Shown: piece after piece, positions 54,452-64,000 of the stretch | How positions within the stretch are numbered: the stretch's first letter is position 1 | Layout: every line of letters starts with the position of its first letter | Assembly: GCA_037954665.1 (NCBI GenBank) | Contig: JBBMOL010000204.1 | Coordinates: forward strand, 496,001 to 560,000 | Reading direction: 5' to 3' | Source of the DNA: Laguncularia racemosa | Lineage: Eukaryota; Streptophyta; Magnoliopsida; Myrtales; Combretaceae | Length of the DNA stretch: 64,000 bases | The notes under the pieces: model-generated | Databases searched by the model: none | What the model was told of the DNA's origin: nothing | What the model saw: only the letters and a program-made list of their open reading frames with translations | Translations under genes and position numbers: made by a program

Positions 54452-56024
54452 TGATGGACGATCTGACCGTTCTAAACAAGTTTAAACCTTTACTCAATCA
54501 TAGCTTACGATCAGTTCTCAGGCAAGTGTACCTATCGACTAGCAGTATAGCATAGGAGCACAGGTATCGATCCCACGAAGACTTATAAGTACTAGTACTA
54601 ACGATTCTTCTACTATCTAACCTCACACTATTGATGATCTCAACTATCCTAATTATTGCCTAAACCTGAAAGAGACAAATAAAATGAACAAAGTAAATGT
54701 ATTCAAACACTCCCTTAATTAATTCAATGATTTAAACATACCCTGCCCAAGATCCACCCCTGATTCTCATGCAGCTTTTATTCAATTCCAACCTATCCAA
54801 TGATTAATACCCAATCTTTGATCTGCGGAGTTTCTTACACTAGATTAGAGTATTTCTCAAGATCAATAATCCCTAATCCTAATTAAGCCAATTAAGATCT
54901 CTCTTCAATTAACATAATCAAGATTGCAATAGAATTCTAGGACCCTCAATTGAACCAGACCGCAATGACCTTGTTCAATACAGAAGACCTCCTATAACCT
55001 ATCTCTAGGATTTCAAGGGGTCTTTTTATTCATGCAAGATCTACTCTATTACCGATTTCTCAATCTTAATAACAGAAATATAATTCCATCCTAATATTGC
55101 GCACATATCAAGATGAATAAACTATAATTGCAACATGAACAAACTCAAAGAATAGAATTAAATTATTGAACATCAACAATTCTGTCACATGATACTCAGG
55201 GGTTTCTCAAGGGAACGGGTATGAGACAATTAGCCACTCATGAATTTAATAGGAAGAGCAAAACATAAAATAATTGAGTACATAAAGAAAATTCAAACAC
55301 GGAATATCTTGGCCTCCAATCCGAAACTCTTCTGGCAACAGCTCCTGGCCGCCGCTTCTCTTCTCTAGGGTTTCTCTTGTGCCGCCTCCCCCTCCTCTCC
55401 TTAGGGTTGTTCTTTTTATACTTCTTAAGGCATGGTCGAGCATCTCCAGCTGGAAAGATACGATTGTATCTTTCCTTTTCCAAGTGAATCTCGTCAAGTG
55501 AATAACAGCCGCCTGGCACGCCCAACAGCACGGCCGGATTTCAAACCGTGTCTCCCTCTGGTCGCAAATATGTAACTCGTCAATCTTGCTCAGTGCTTGG
55601 CACGGCTAGGAGCACGGCTAGGAACACGGCTAGCAGCATTGCTATCAACACGGCTAGAGGCATGGCTAGATTATAACCCGTGCCACGTTCTGGAGCTTTC
55701 CTCTTCTTCGCAATGTCTGCCACGGCTTCAAACACACCCCTATCACGAGCCGTGCTTCCTTTCCAAGTGACGCTCTCATCTTCAGGTGTGCCCACAGTTC
55801 ATGACACGGCCGTGGCTTTCCACGTGTTATCCATGAATAACTTTAACTTGATCTTTTAAGCTTCAATTATGCTCCTTTTGTGATCTTTCTCCTTCTCTTT
55901 GGTATTATACCTGAAACATGTATTTTTATCTGTTAAGTACCGAATCCGCATTGATTATATTCAAAAGATTATACAAATTCATTCTTAATGCCTATGATTT
56001 ACAAGGGTTAATTTACTCTTATCA
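54452..56024 (-). repeat. 3' LTR of F
   Basis: TGATGGACGATC...CTCTTATCA. TATA (+ strand CTTTTTATA) 55412-55420. GC module 55508-55815 with CACGGCCGTG at 55805-55814 and a 12-base minisatellite (CACGGCTAGGAR, six units, 55600-55672). PPT minus AAGTGTGGGGAAATT at 56025-56039. Confidence 0.92.
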
Positions 56025-56039
56025 AATTTCCCCACACTT

Positions 56040-57614
56040 AAGGTTTTGCTTGTCCTCAGGCAAACATGGATTAAGAAAACCTAAAGGACCCGTTCTCAAT
56101 AAGTTCCCGCAATCAAGAAGATATTTCAGCGTCATCAATTTTATGCTACACCTCAATCATTGATAATCTTTACTCAATCTTACCGTTAGTTGTATACAAA
56201 ATATAAATACTAAAATTCCCAAAGCTAATCCAAGTGAATCAAACTTTTAGCCTTATCATTTAAACTAAAATTCCCAGAGTCAGAATTCTCACAAGATCGA
56301 TACTAGTAAAATAAAGTATACCATCCTTTTAACCACTGTTGTAAGCACACAACAGGGACTAAAGGCATGTTGTATCCACTTGTCTCCCAGCTCTTCCTTT
56401 TCTGTTTCATCCATTTCCTTTACCATTAAAGCACTTAACTAAGTTAACCGACCCATGTAACAAACTTTCGATCGATAATCCCGAGTTCATCACTCGAGTT
56501 AACAGACGTTATTCCCTTAGCGTAGAAGGTGTCCCTCGGATTTACTTGTTCGAGTCTAATTAACTCATTTACTTAATTAATTAATTAAGATGGTTTCCTT
56601 GATCAGTAAATCCCAGACCAGGCGATCTTAGGCTACTAGGTTTTAAAAATACCCCTTCGAACCTCTACCATCTCAATCAATCAACCATCATTTATATAAG
56701 CTCTTTTAAGTTTTTTTTTTTTTTTTTTTTTTTTCAGAAACTTCTTCAAAAAGGAATCGCCACATTACAAGTATTATTTACTCCTTCACTCAAGTCATAT
56801 AGCTCACGTACTGAGCAAAAAGAAGAGCATACTAAACTCACTAGTGACCTTAGTTCAATCTCACTTCCCCCGAAAGTAAAGGTTAAATGACAAGTAAATT
56901 TACTTCACTTGGATTTCATCTTGTAATTTTAGCAATGTATCTCTAATACATAATAAGAGAATAAAGATAGTTAAAGATTTTCCACGGGGGTATAGACAAA
57001 TCTCAGCAGTTCTTGATTGTCAATAGTCATCATGGATTATACCTTAATTAAGAGGAAATTGCATTTTTGATTGCACAACCCTTGTATCCTAGTTTCGTTT
57101 TCCCTAACCCGCTTCCCCACACTTATAATAGACATTGTCCCCAATGTCCTTGTGAAATGCAAAAAGGGAAACAAAGGATAAAAGGAAAAAGGAAAACGAA
57201 AACTTCCCTGAATCTTTTACAACGCGAATCTTTAATGGAAGATCAAGCGGTGCACAAGTAGAGTCATAAGAACCTCTGCCAAACATAACGGGTCGGTGTA
57301 CTTGGAACGCCTGTATCTCACAACAACAGCAATAACAGAAAGACAAAACAAAACAAAAGAAACTCATAATTGACTGAACAATAAGCTAACTATCATCAGC
57401 ATTTTCTATTTCAAACATTAGTGGTTGGTAAAAAAAAATTAGACCATATCGTACCCTATTTGTTAAAATCTTACTTGCAAAACTACCACGAACAAATGTA
57501 ATGATGATGACAGTAAAAAGAAAAGAAAAACTAACCTAGTAGATGCATGGGTTGCCTCCCAGCCAGCGCTTTTGTTTAACGTTGTTGGCTCGACCAAAAG
57601 AATAATTGATAAAC
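56040..57614 (-). other. Non-coding region of F between gag-pro and the 3' LTR
   Basis: About 1.57 kb without a coding frame on the element strand. Contains an element-strand poly-A tract (poly-T on +, about 56709-56734) and a second PPT-like AAGTGTGGGGAAGC at 57112-57125 behind a GACAATGTC phrase. Next to the gag-pro stop is AGCGCTGGCTGGGAGGCAAC, also seen in D. Same plan as D in an otherwise different sequence. Confidence 0.7.
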
Positions 57615-60059
57615 TTAACCAGGATCTTCAATAAAGGGCTTCAATCTGGTAAAATCTCCCGCATCAATGTTTTCCCTTTCCGGTTTTATCCCAAGTTCAT
57701 CCTTGCCATCAAGATGAGTCAACATTTCTTGTATTACACCATCTTCTGTCTCTTCAATATTGCATACTCTCAAACTCAACTCTAATGGATCCTTGCACAA
57801 GATATCGTCCACAACGGTATCAGCTACAGCAATTGCATAACAAGTATCCTCAGAATCTACCGATTTCTTCATCACAGCTAGGGTTTGTATCACTAACTCG
57901 TCTCCCCCAATGCGCAGCACTAATTGGCCCTCAGCTACATCAATGTTTGCTCGGGCTGTGGCTAGAAAGGGGCGTCCCAAGATTAAAGGAACTTCAGTGT
58001 CGACATCCATGTCTAAGATCACAAAATCAACTGGGAAGATGAAAGTTTCTACTTTTACTAACACATCTTCAATAACGCCTCTGGGAAACTTCACTGATCG
58101 ATCTGCCAATTGAAGGCTCATCCATGTAGGCTTTGGCTCACCTAATCCCAGCTTTTGAAAAAGGGAATATGGCATCAAGTTTATGCTAGCCCCTAGATTT
58201 GCTAATGCTTTTTCTACGGGTAAATTACCAATGGAACATGGTATGGTGAAACTTCCTGGGTCTTTCAATTTCTTTGGAAGCTTGTTTAGTAAAATTGCAT
58301 AACAACTCGCACCAACTGTTGCAGTGGAGATCTCTTCCATCTTCTTCTTATTAGATAGTAAATCTTTCAAGAACTTGGCATACCGGGGCATCTGAGAGAG
58401 GGCTTCCACAAATGGTAAGTTGATATGCAACTGTTTGAACACATCAAAAAACTTACCGAAATGTTCCTGATCCTTGTCGTTCCGCAGCCTAGCAGGATAT
58501 GGCAATGGGGGTTTATAGGGCTGGGCGATGGGTATCTTCTTAGCTTCCAAGTCTTTTGTCCTTTCCTCTATAATTCTACCCATTTCTGCTTTCTCAGTAG
58601 TTTCGCCTTTATTAACAGTCTCCTTCCCCTTCCTACTAACAGAGTTTTCCCCACACTTGTCTGATTTCACTTCCTTTCCACTCCTAAGAGTTACTGCCTT
58701 CACGTGTTCCCTTGGGTTGGTCTCTGTATTTCCAGGAAGAGACCCTTGCGGTCGCTCAGCAAGCGCTTTAGAAATTTGCCCCATCTGGTTCTCCAAGTTG
58801 TGGATTGAGGCTTCATGATTCCTTAGAGCGGCCTCAGTGGATTGATGGCGTTGCTCTGACGCTTGAATGAACTTTGCAATCATATCCTCAAGGTTAGATT
58901 TCTTTTCTTGGAAAGGAGGTAGAGCTGGTCTTTGGAATCCTGGAGCCGGTGCATTACCCCTTTGAGATGGCTGATTACCCCAGGAGAAGTTGGGATGGTT
59001 ACGCCACCCTGGATTATATGTGTTACTATAGGGGTTGTTCTGTGGTATTGTGGGATTCCCCACATACTCAACACGCTCTGTCACTTCAGATACCACATTG
59101 TTGGAATGAGGTTCAGTTGAGTAGTATTGGTATGGTTGAGATAGAGCCATCCCTTCAACTTTTGAAGCGAGTGCATCTACCTTTGCTGCAATCGCTGTCA
59201 TCAAATCTACTTCATAAATGCCCGCTACCCTGTGCTTTTGTCTACCATGGCTCCATTGGTGATTATTTTTTGCCATGTTCTCAAACAAACTCAACGACTC
59301 CTCCGGCGTTTTCACGTTCAAAGTACCCCCAGCTGCAGCATCAATTGTTTGCCGAGTTGCATAGTCAAGCCCGTTATAGAAGGTGGAAACTTGCAGCCAA
59401 TTAGGCATTTGGTGATGTGGACACCTCCTAAGAAGATCCTTAAATCTAATCCATGCTTCATGTAGGGGCTCGTGATCTAGTTGGGTGAATGATGTGATAT
59501 CATTTCTCAACTTGGCAGTTTTTGATGGTGGGAAATAATAGTCCAGGAAAGTCTCCGCCATCTGGGTCCAAGTGGTGATGGAATCCCGATTTAGTGAACT
59601 AAACCACTGCCTTGCCTTCCCTCGGAGAGTAAAAGGGAAAAGTCGCAATTTCAGGGCTTCCTCAGATACTCCATTTTGCTTGACAGTTGCACAAATATCC
59701 AAGAACATCTGAATGTGCGCATGAGGATCCTCGTCAGACAAACCATCAAACTGGCATTGGTTGCGAATCATATGCATTGTAGAGGCCTTGATTTCGAAGT
59801 TGTTGGCCTCTATTACTGGTTGCACAATACACGACCTAGTGCTGCTCAGAGTAGGACGAGCGTATTCAACCATCGTTCTTCGTTCATCCGCCATTGGCCC
59901 AGTTTCTGTTAATCGCCTTCTAAAGGTTTGGTCAATTTCAGGATCAAAGTCAAGAAGCTTAGATGAAGAGCTCCTTGTCATAAACCGCAACAGATAAACT
60001 ATGAACTTAGTTTCCTCAACAAATTTGAATGGGAGCACGAATGAAATTAATGTAAACAA
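57615..60059 (-). CDS. gag-pro: Athila-like Gag-protease polyprotein of F (814 codons; likely start at codon 27)
   Basis: Open for 814 codons. The better start is Met27 (MTRSSSSKLLDFDPE, codon at 59979-59981), because the first 26 residues are hydrophobic and unlike D. The Gag core is at about 85-275 (LRLFPFTLRGKARQWFSSL, TTWTQMAETFLDYYFPPSKT, EPLHEAWIRFKDLLRRCPHH). No CCHC knuckle is visible, unlike D. YSNTYNPGWRNHPNFSW at about 344-360, a coiled coil at about 404-435, and a charged linker with two copies of a KGE/EK pattern follow. The protease-like domain has NLGASINLMPYS at 621-632 and LILGRPFLAT at about 692-701. The catalytic Asp (DLGA/DSGA in relatives) is Asn621, so the protease should be inactive. 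Otherwise intact; as in D, no RT follows. Confidence 0.9.
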   Translation of the reverse strand: MFTLISFVLPFKFVEETKFIVYLLRFMTRSSSSKLLDFDPEIDQTFRRRLTETGPMADERRTMVEYARPTLSSTRSCIVQPVIEANNFEIKASTMHMIRNQCQFDGLSDEDPHAHIQMFLDICATVKQNGVSEEALKLRLFPFTLRGKARQWFSSLNRDSITTWTQMAETFLDYYFPPSKTAKLRNDITSFTQLDHEPLHEAWIRFKDLLRRCPHHQMPNWLQVSTFYNGLDYATRQTIDAAAGGTLNVKTPEESLSLFENMAKNNHQWSHGRQKHRVAGIYEVDLMTAIAAKVDALASKVEGMALSQPYQYYSTEPHSNNVVSEVTERVEYVGNPTIPQNNPYSNTYNPGWRNHPNFSWGNQPSQRGNAPAPGFQRPALPPFQEKKSNLEDMIAKFIQASEQRHQSTEAALRNHEASIHNLENQMGQISKALAERPQGSLPGNTETNPREHVKAVTLRSGKEVKSDKCGENSVSRKGKETVNKGETTEKAEMGRIIEERTKDLEAKKIPIAQPYKPPLPYPARLRNDKDQEHFGKFFDVFKQLHINLPFVEALSQMPRYAKFLKDLLSNKKKMEEISTATVGASCYAILLNKLPKKLKDPGSFTIPCSIGNLPVEKALANLGASINLMPYSLFQKLGLGEPKPTWMSLQLADRSVKFPRGVIEDVLVKVETFIFPVDFVILDMDVDTEVPLILGRPFLATARANIDVAEGQLVLRIGGDELVIQTLAVMKKSVDSEDTCYAIAVADTVVDDILCKDPLELSLRVCNIEETEDGVIQEMLTHLDGKDELGIKPERENIDAGDFTRLKPFIEDPG

Positions 60060-60134
60060 CTAAAATAAAAACAAAAATAAAAAAAAAAAATTATAGTTAA
60101 AGTAGTAGGTGTCAAGTTTTCCTAATATTACAAG

Positions 60135-60152
60135 TCCCCGGCAACGGCGCCA
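60135..60152 (-). other. PBS of F
   Basis: Minus strand TGGCGCCGTTGCCGGGGA, six bases inside the 5' LTR; Athila/Tat-type PBS (tRNA-Asp as I recall). Confidence 0.88.
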
Positions 60153-60158
60153 AAAACT

Positions 60159-61717
60159 TGATGGACGATCTGACCGTTCTAAACAAGTTTAAACCTCTAC
60201 TCAATCCTAGCTTACGATCAGTTCTCAGGCAAGTGTACCTATTGACTAGCAGTATAGCATAGGAGCACAGGTATCGATCCCACGAAGACTTATAAGTACT
60301 AGTACTAACGATTCTTCTACTATCTAACCTCACACTATTGATGAACTCAACTATCCTAATTATTGCCTAAACCTGAAAGAGACAAATAAAATGAATAAAG
60401 TACATGTATTCAAACACTCCCTTAATTAATTCAATGATTTAAACATACCCTGCCCAAGATCCACCCCTGATTCTCATGCAGCTTTTATTCAATTCCAACC
60501 TATCCAATGATTAATACCCAATCTTTGATCTGCGGAGTTTCTTACACTAGATTAGAGTCTTTCTCAAGATCAATAATCCTAATCCTAATTAAGCCAATTA
60601 AGATCTCTCTTCAATTAACATAATCAAGATTGCAATAGAATTCTAGGACCCTCAATTGAACCAGACCGCAATGACCTTGTTTAATACAGAAGACCTCCTA
60701 TAACCTATCTCTAGGATTTCAAGGGGTCTTTTTAGTCATGCAAGATCTACTCTATTACCGATTTCTCAATCTTAATAACAGAAATATAATTCCATCCTAA
60801 TATTGCGCACGTATCAAGATGAATAAACTATAATTGCAACATGAACAAACTCAAAGAATAGAATTAAATTATTGAACATCAACAATTCTGTCACATGATA
60901 CTCAGGGGTTTCTCAAGGGAACGGGTATGAGACAATTAGCCACTCATGAATTTAATAGGAAGAGCAAAACATAAAATAATTGAGTACATAAAGAAAATTC
61001 AAACACGAAATATCTTGGCCTCCAATCCGAAACTCTTCTGGCAACAGCTCCTGGCCGCCGCTTCTCTTCTCTAGGGTTTCTCTTGTGCCGCCTCCCCCTC
61101 CTCTCCTTAGGGTTGTTCTATTTATACTTCTTAAGGCATGGTCGAGCATCTCCAGCTGGAAAGATATGATTGTATTTTCCTTTTCCAAGTGAATCTCGTG
61201 AAGTGAATAACAGCCGCCTGGCACGCCCAACAGCATGGCCGGATTTCAAACCGGGTCTCCCTCTGGTCGCAAATATGTAACTCGTCAATCTTGCCTTAGT
61301 GCTTGGCACGGCTAGGAACACGACTAGCAGCACTGCTATCAACACGGCTAAGGCACGGCTAGATTATAACCCATGCCACGTTCTGGAGCTTTCCTCTTCT
61401 TCGCAGTGTCTGCCACGGCTTCAAACACACCCCTATCACGAGTCGTGCTTCCTTTCCAAGTGACGCTTTCATCTTCAGGTGTGCCCACAGTTCATGACAC
61501 GGCCGTGGCTTTCCACGTGTTATCCATGAATAACTTTAACTTGATCTTTTAAGCTTCAATTATGCTCCTTTTGTGATCTTTCTCCTTCTCTTTGGTATTA
61601 TACCTGAAACATGTATTTTTATCTGTTAAGTACCAAATTCGCATTGATTATATTCAAAAGATTATACAAATTCATTCTTAATGCCTATGATTTACAAGGG
61701 TTAATTTACTCTTATCA
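60159..61717 (-). repeat. 5' LTR of F
   Basis: TGATGGACGATC...CTCTTATCA, 1,559 bases; TATA (+ strand CTATTTATA) 61118-61126; GC module 61215-61512 with five 12-base units (about 61307-61366). Near-identical to 54452-56024. Confidence 0.93.
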
Positions 61718-61722
61718 AAGAG

Positions 61723-62499
61723 CTAGCATCTTGAAGACTAATTTATATATATATATATATATGTTATTTACTTGGACTATTTATGTTATAATCATTTTGG
61801 GACACTTTTATTTTGATTGTAATTTTCATTTAGGACCGACCACCTTAAAAGTGGCATAGTTGTAATTTTGTGCATTTTCTAACCCTAAAGGGAGAAAGTA
61901 TAAATACTTGCTTAAAGTAAGGTTTGAAGAGGCCATTTTTCAGATTTAAGTATGCACTTTTGCGTGAGGATTAAGGTTCTCCTAATTGTCATTAGAATCT
62001 TATCAATTTCAATCCCAAAAGTTGAAATTGTGGCGAGTGCAACACTTTGAAATTGTGAGTAATATTAATTTCATTTTGTTGTGATTTCTTTTCTTCTCTA
62101 GTGTGTAATATCTAGGGGTGAATTGAGATAGTCCTTAGTCAGATTTGCTTCCTGTTCATTTCGAATTTTTGTGCTTAAATTGAGATACTTTGCATTTGAA
62201 TTCGTTTCATCCTTTGTAGGTGCTTCTTGAATCGTAATTAGCACATGTGGAAAGGGGTTCTTAAAGTTGAAGATTTTTTGAACTTGTGAATTATTCACAT
62301 GGATTTATATGTGATTAGTGTTATGTTAGAAGAAATTATCATTGTGGAATTATAATTGCATCATTGAGTACTTGGATCTCATTGCATTTTCACTGGGGTT
62401 AACGCAATTTTACCTTTTTGAACCGGTTATTGATTTGAGAGTTGAAGTTGTTCCTTTGGTTCATTTGATTGTGCTTAGACCTTGGTTTTAGGCACATTA
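61723..62499 (+). repeat. 3' LTR of G2, second part
   Basis: Resumes after F with CTAGCATCTTGAAGAC, includes a (TA)n run at 61744-61762 and the TATA region near 61900, and ends GGCACATTA (CACATCA in the 5' copy) before TSD ACTAC. Confidence 0.9.
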
Positions 62500-62504
62500 A
62501 CTAC

Positions 62505-63483
62505 TATCAGGCCCATGGGAGTTGATGGTCAATCAAGAGGACTAAAGGTAGTAGGTAAGATAGTGAGGGCAGTGGATAGAGCTATTCCCACATAGATAGG
62601 GAGAACATGACCACTGGAAAGGGTAAAGAGGTTATAGCATCAAATGTTAGGCAAATTGTTCTAGGAACTACTAGTGGGAAAGTACGCCAAATTAAACGCT
62701 TTAAATGCATGGGATTTATGCATATGGCAACATAGTGTCCTAAAGAGGCTTATGACTGTTATGGAAGGTGCTGGAGGGGAGGTTAAGGACGAAAAGGAAC
62801 AAGTTGAACCTACAGATCTATCCATAGCACTGTAGGAATACTATGATCATCAAATTGTAGAGACACATGAGGATGGCACAAGTGAATAGTATTTACCCAT
62901 TAATATGTTGCGTGGGGCACTTACTTTATCTCCTAATGCTAGGGGCAAATAGAGGGAGAACATATTCCATACTTCTTGCAGGATCAGAGGTAATCTTTGT
63001 GTACTCCTCATAGATAGTGTTAGTTGCACGAATGTTATATCTACTACATTGGTAGACAAATTACAATTACCTACTAGTCTATATCTTAAGCCCTTATAAC
63101 TTGCATTAGTTAGATAATCAAGGTAATACGCATGTTACACAAAGGGTAAAGGTGCCTATGAGTGTTAGGAAGAAATATCATGATGAGATCTTGTGTAATG
63201 TGATCCCCATGTGTGCATTCTATTTACTATTGGGTAAGCCATGGTTGTTTGATCGAAAGGTGTTGCACGATTGCTTCAGAAACACCTACATGTTTCATAT
63301 GGGAAGGTCTTGTATAGTATTGATACCTATGTCTCTATCTAAGGTGCATAAATTCCATGAGCAGGTCAGGACTACTTCCGTTTCATTTTGTAATTGGGAA
63401 AACATGCCAGGAGACATATCCAAGTTCAGTCCAAGAAATGACCCTCTAGATTTGAGGGGAAATCTTTCAGAGGCCCAAGGAGA
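62505..63483 (+). pseudogene. G gag end, zinc knuckle, protease, PPT
   Basis: Continues G gag. A damaged CCHC lies near 62695-62745 (LNALN.. / FKCMGFMHMAT.C). Then RENIFHTSCRIRGNLCVLLIDSVSCTNVISTTLVDKL (catalytic DSVSCTN), a frameshift region near 63090-63150, and from 63152 CNVIPMCAFYLLLGKPWLFDRKVLHDCF. PLDLRGNLSEAQGD is the pol tail motif (compare DLRTNLFEA in G2), followed by purine-rich AGAGGCCCAAGGAGA before the LTR. No RT, RNase H or integrase. Confidence 0.8.
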
Positions 63484-64000
63484 TGATAGGAGTTTTTCTG
63501 GCGACTTAGATGGACAGGGAACTTGATTTGGATGATGGTCCAAATCACTTATATTCATACTTGTTTTCTTTATGTAATAAGTATTTGAGTGATAATTTAA
63601 CAGGTACAATGATATTTCTTCATGGGATGCTAAATGAATCTCATTATTGGTCCATTAGGGACATCATCAGATTCTCATCTAATTGCTCATTGTGATCAAC
63701 GTTGCCTCGATGCAATGGCTCTTTAAGTATTATTATTATTTTTTACTTGTAATTTTTTTCTTTGGACTTTAATTTGTAAGTTTTTGGACACTTTTATTTG
63801 GTTGTAATTGGTGCTTTTAGGACCAGCAACCCTAAAGTGGCATAGTTGTAATTTTGTAGACATTTTAACCTTAAAGGGAGTAAGTATAAATACTTACTTA
63901 AGTAAGGTTTTGAGGGATTAGACTTTGAAATTTATAACACATATTTTCATGTAAGAGATTAGGGTTTCCTAATATTTCATAAGACTTTTATCAATTTCAA
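63484..64000 (+). repeat. 3' LTR of G, truncated by the window
   Basis: TGATAGGAGTTTTTCTGG..., homologous to 45776-46290; TATA region TATAAATACTTACTT near 63886. The remaining 0.7 kb or so should lie beyond 64000. Confidence 0.85.

Larger units (their letters stand above)
54452..61717 (-). mobile_element. Element F: Athila-like gag-pro element (non-autonomous)
   Basis: 7,266 bases, minus strand, TSD AAGAG at 54447-54451 and 61718-61722. LTRs are 1,573 and 1,559 bases and differ by few substitutions and one 12-base repeat unit, so it is young, though older than D. It has a long gag-protease frame and about 1.6 kb of non-coding sequence. No RT, RNase H, integrase or env-like frame. A different family from D: Gag is similar only in core motifs and LTRs do not match. 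Confidence 0.93.
48893..62499 (+). mobile_element. Element G2: PR-only remnant, host of J and F
   Basis: Plus strand, TSD ACTAC at 48888-48892 and 62500-62504. Without insertions about 4.9 kb: 5' LTR 48893-49926, PBS, long leader (cut by solo LTR J), gag-deleted PR, short pol tail, PPT, 3' LTR (cut by F). Gag and RT-RH-INT are all missing. It shares its LTR family with the solo LTR at 10077-11117 and its gag deletion with B. Confidence 0.91.
45776..64000 (+). mobile_element. Element G (3' end beyond the window), host of G2
   Basis: Plus-strand element: 5' LTR 45776-46979, PBS, 1-kb leader, gag (to 48887), insertion G2, gag end/CCHC/PR (62505-63450), PPT, 3' LTR from 63484, truncated by the window edge. 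RT, RNase H and integrase are absent between PR and PPT. The LTRs are clearly homologous (CTGGCGAC.TAGATGGA(T/C)AGGG). Strongly decayed. Confidence 0.84.

Noticed and set aside
55238..55531. Arg/Lys-rich minus-strand frame (97 codons) in F's LTR, repeated at 60952-61345
   Set aside because: It spans the TATA box, and the frame differs between the two LTRs, so it is unlikely to be a gene.

Overview
The window is plant nuclear heterochromatin, probably pericentromeric, made almost entirely of nested LTR retrotransposons. I see no convincing host gene, tRNA, rRNA or CRISPR array. Evidence for a plant is the mix of Ty3/gypsy types: Athila-like gag-pro elements with a TGGCGC...GGGA primer-binding site, a Tekay/Del-like chromovirus with a decayed chromodomain, and several CRM/Reina-like elements primed by initiator tRNA-Met (TGGTATCAGAG). 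The sequence is AT-rich except for short GC-rich palindromic blocks inside LTRs. I cannot name the species. Element letters below are mine.

Stack 1 (1841-45681). An old minus-strand chromovirus, A, is cut into four pieces by three insertions: K (5564-8856, +), B (9188-29148, +) and H (30586-43008, +). B carries a solo LTR (10077-11117) in its 5' LTR, and element C (15392-27797, -) in its integrase tail. C carries the very young Athila-like element D (15815-22886, -) in its 3' LTR, so the nest is four deep (A>B>C>D). H carries E (33598-39974, -), which has the best preserved pol, and a solo LTR I (41172-42877) in its 3' LTR. Target-site duplications: K GATTA, B AAATC, solo LTR TGATT, C ATTAG, D AGCAT, E GAAGG, I CTTAG; H is imperfect (TAAAT/TAAAC). 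A's reading frames resume across each insertion.

Stack 2 (45776 to the window end). Element G (+) is cut by G2 (48893-62499, +, TSD ACTAC). G2 carries solo LTR J (51026-52454, TSD CAAAC) and the Athila-like element F (54452-61717, -, TSD AAGAG). G's 3' LTR runs off the window. Only 94 bases separate the two stacks; bases 1-1840 are AT-rich with nothing identifiable.

No element looks autonomous. D and F keep long gag-protease frames (832 and 788-814 codons) but have no RT, RNase H or integrase. K and G keep gag and protease remnants but lost RT-RH-INT. B and G2 share a gag deletion. C has an in-frame RT-to-integrase fusion. E has gag, partial PR, RT, RH and INT, but with stops and frameshifts.

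The observations I think are least expected: (1) in at least four families the LTR 3' end contains a fossil primer-binding site, as if U5 had been extended by re-priming downstream; (2) GC-rich palindromic modules upstream of the TATA box are shared between unrelated lineages; (3) a GPxTRxRAK motif is encoded through the polypurine tract into the 3' LTR in several families; (4) a second polypurine-tract-like motif lies about 1 kb inside both Athila-like elements.
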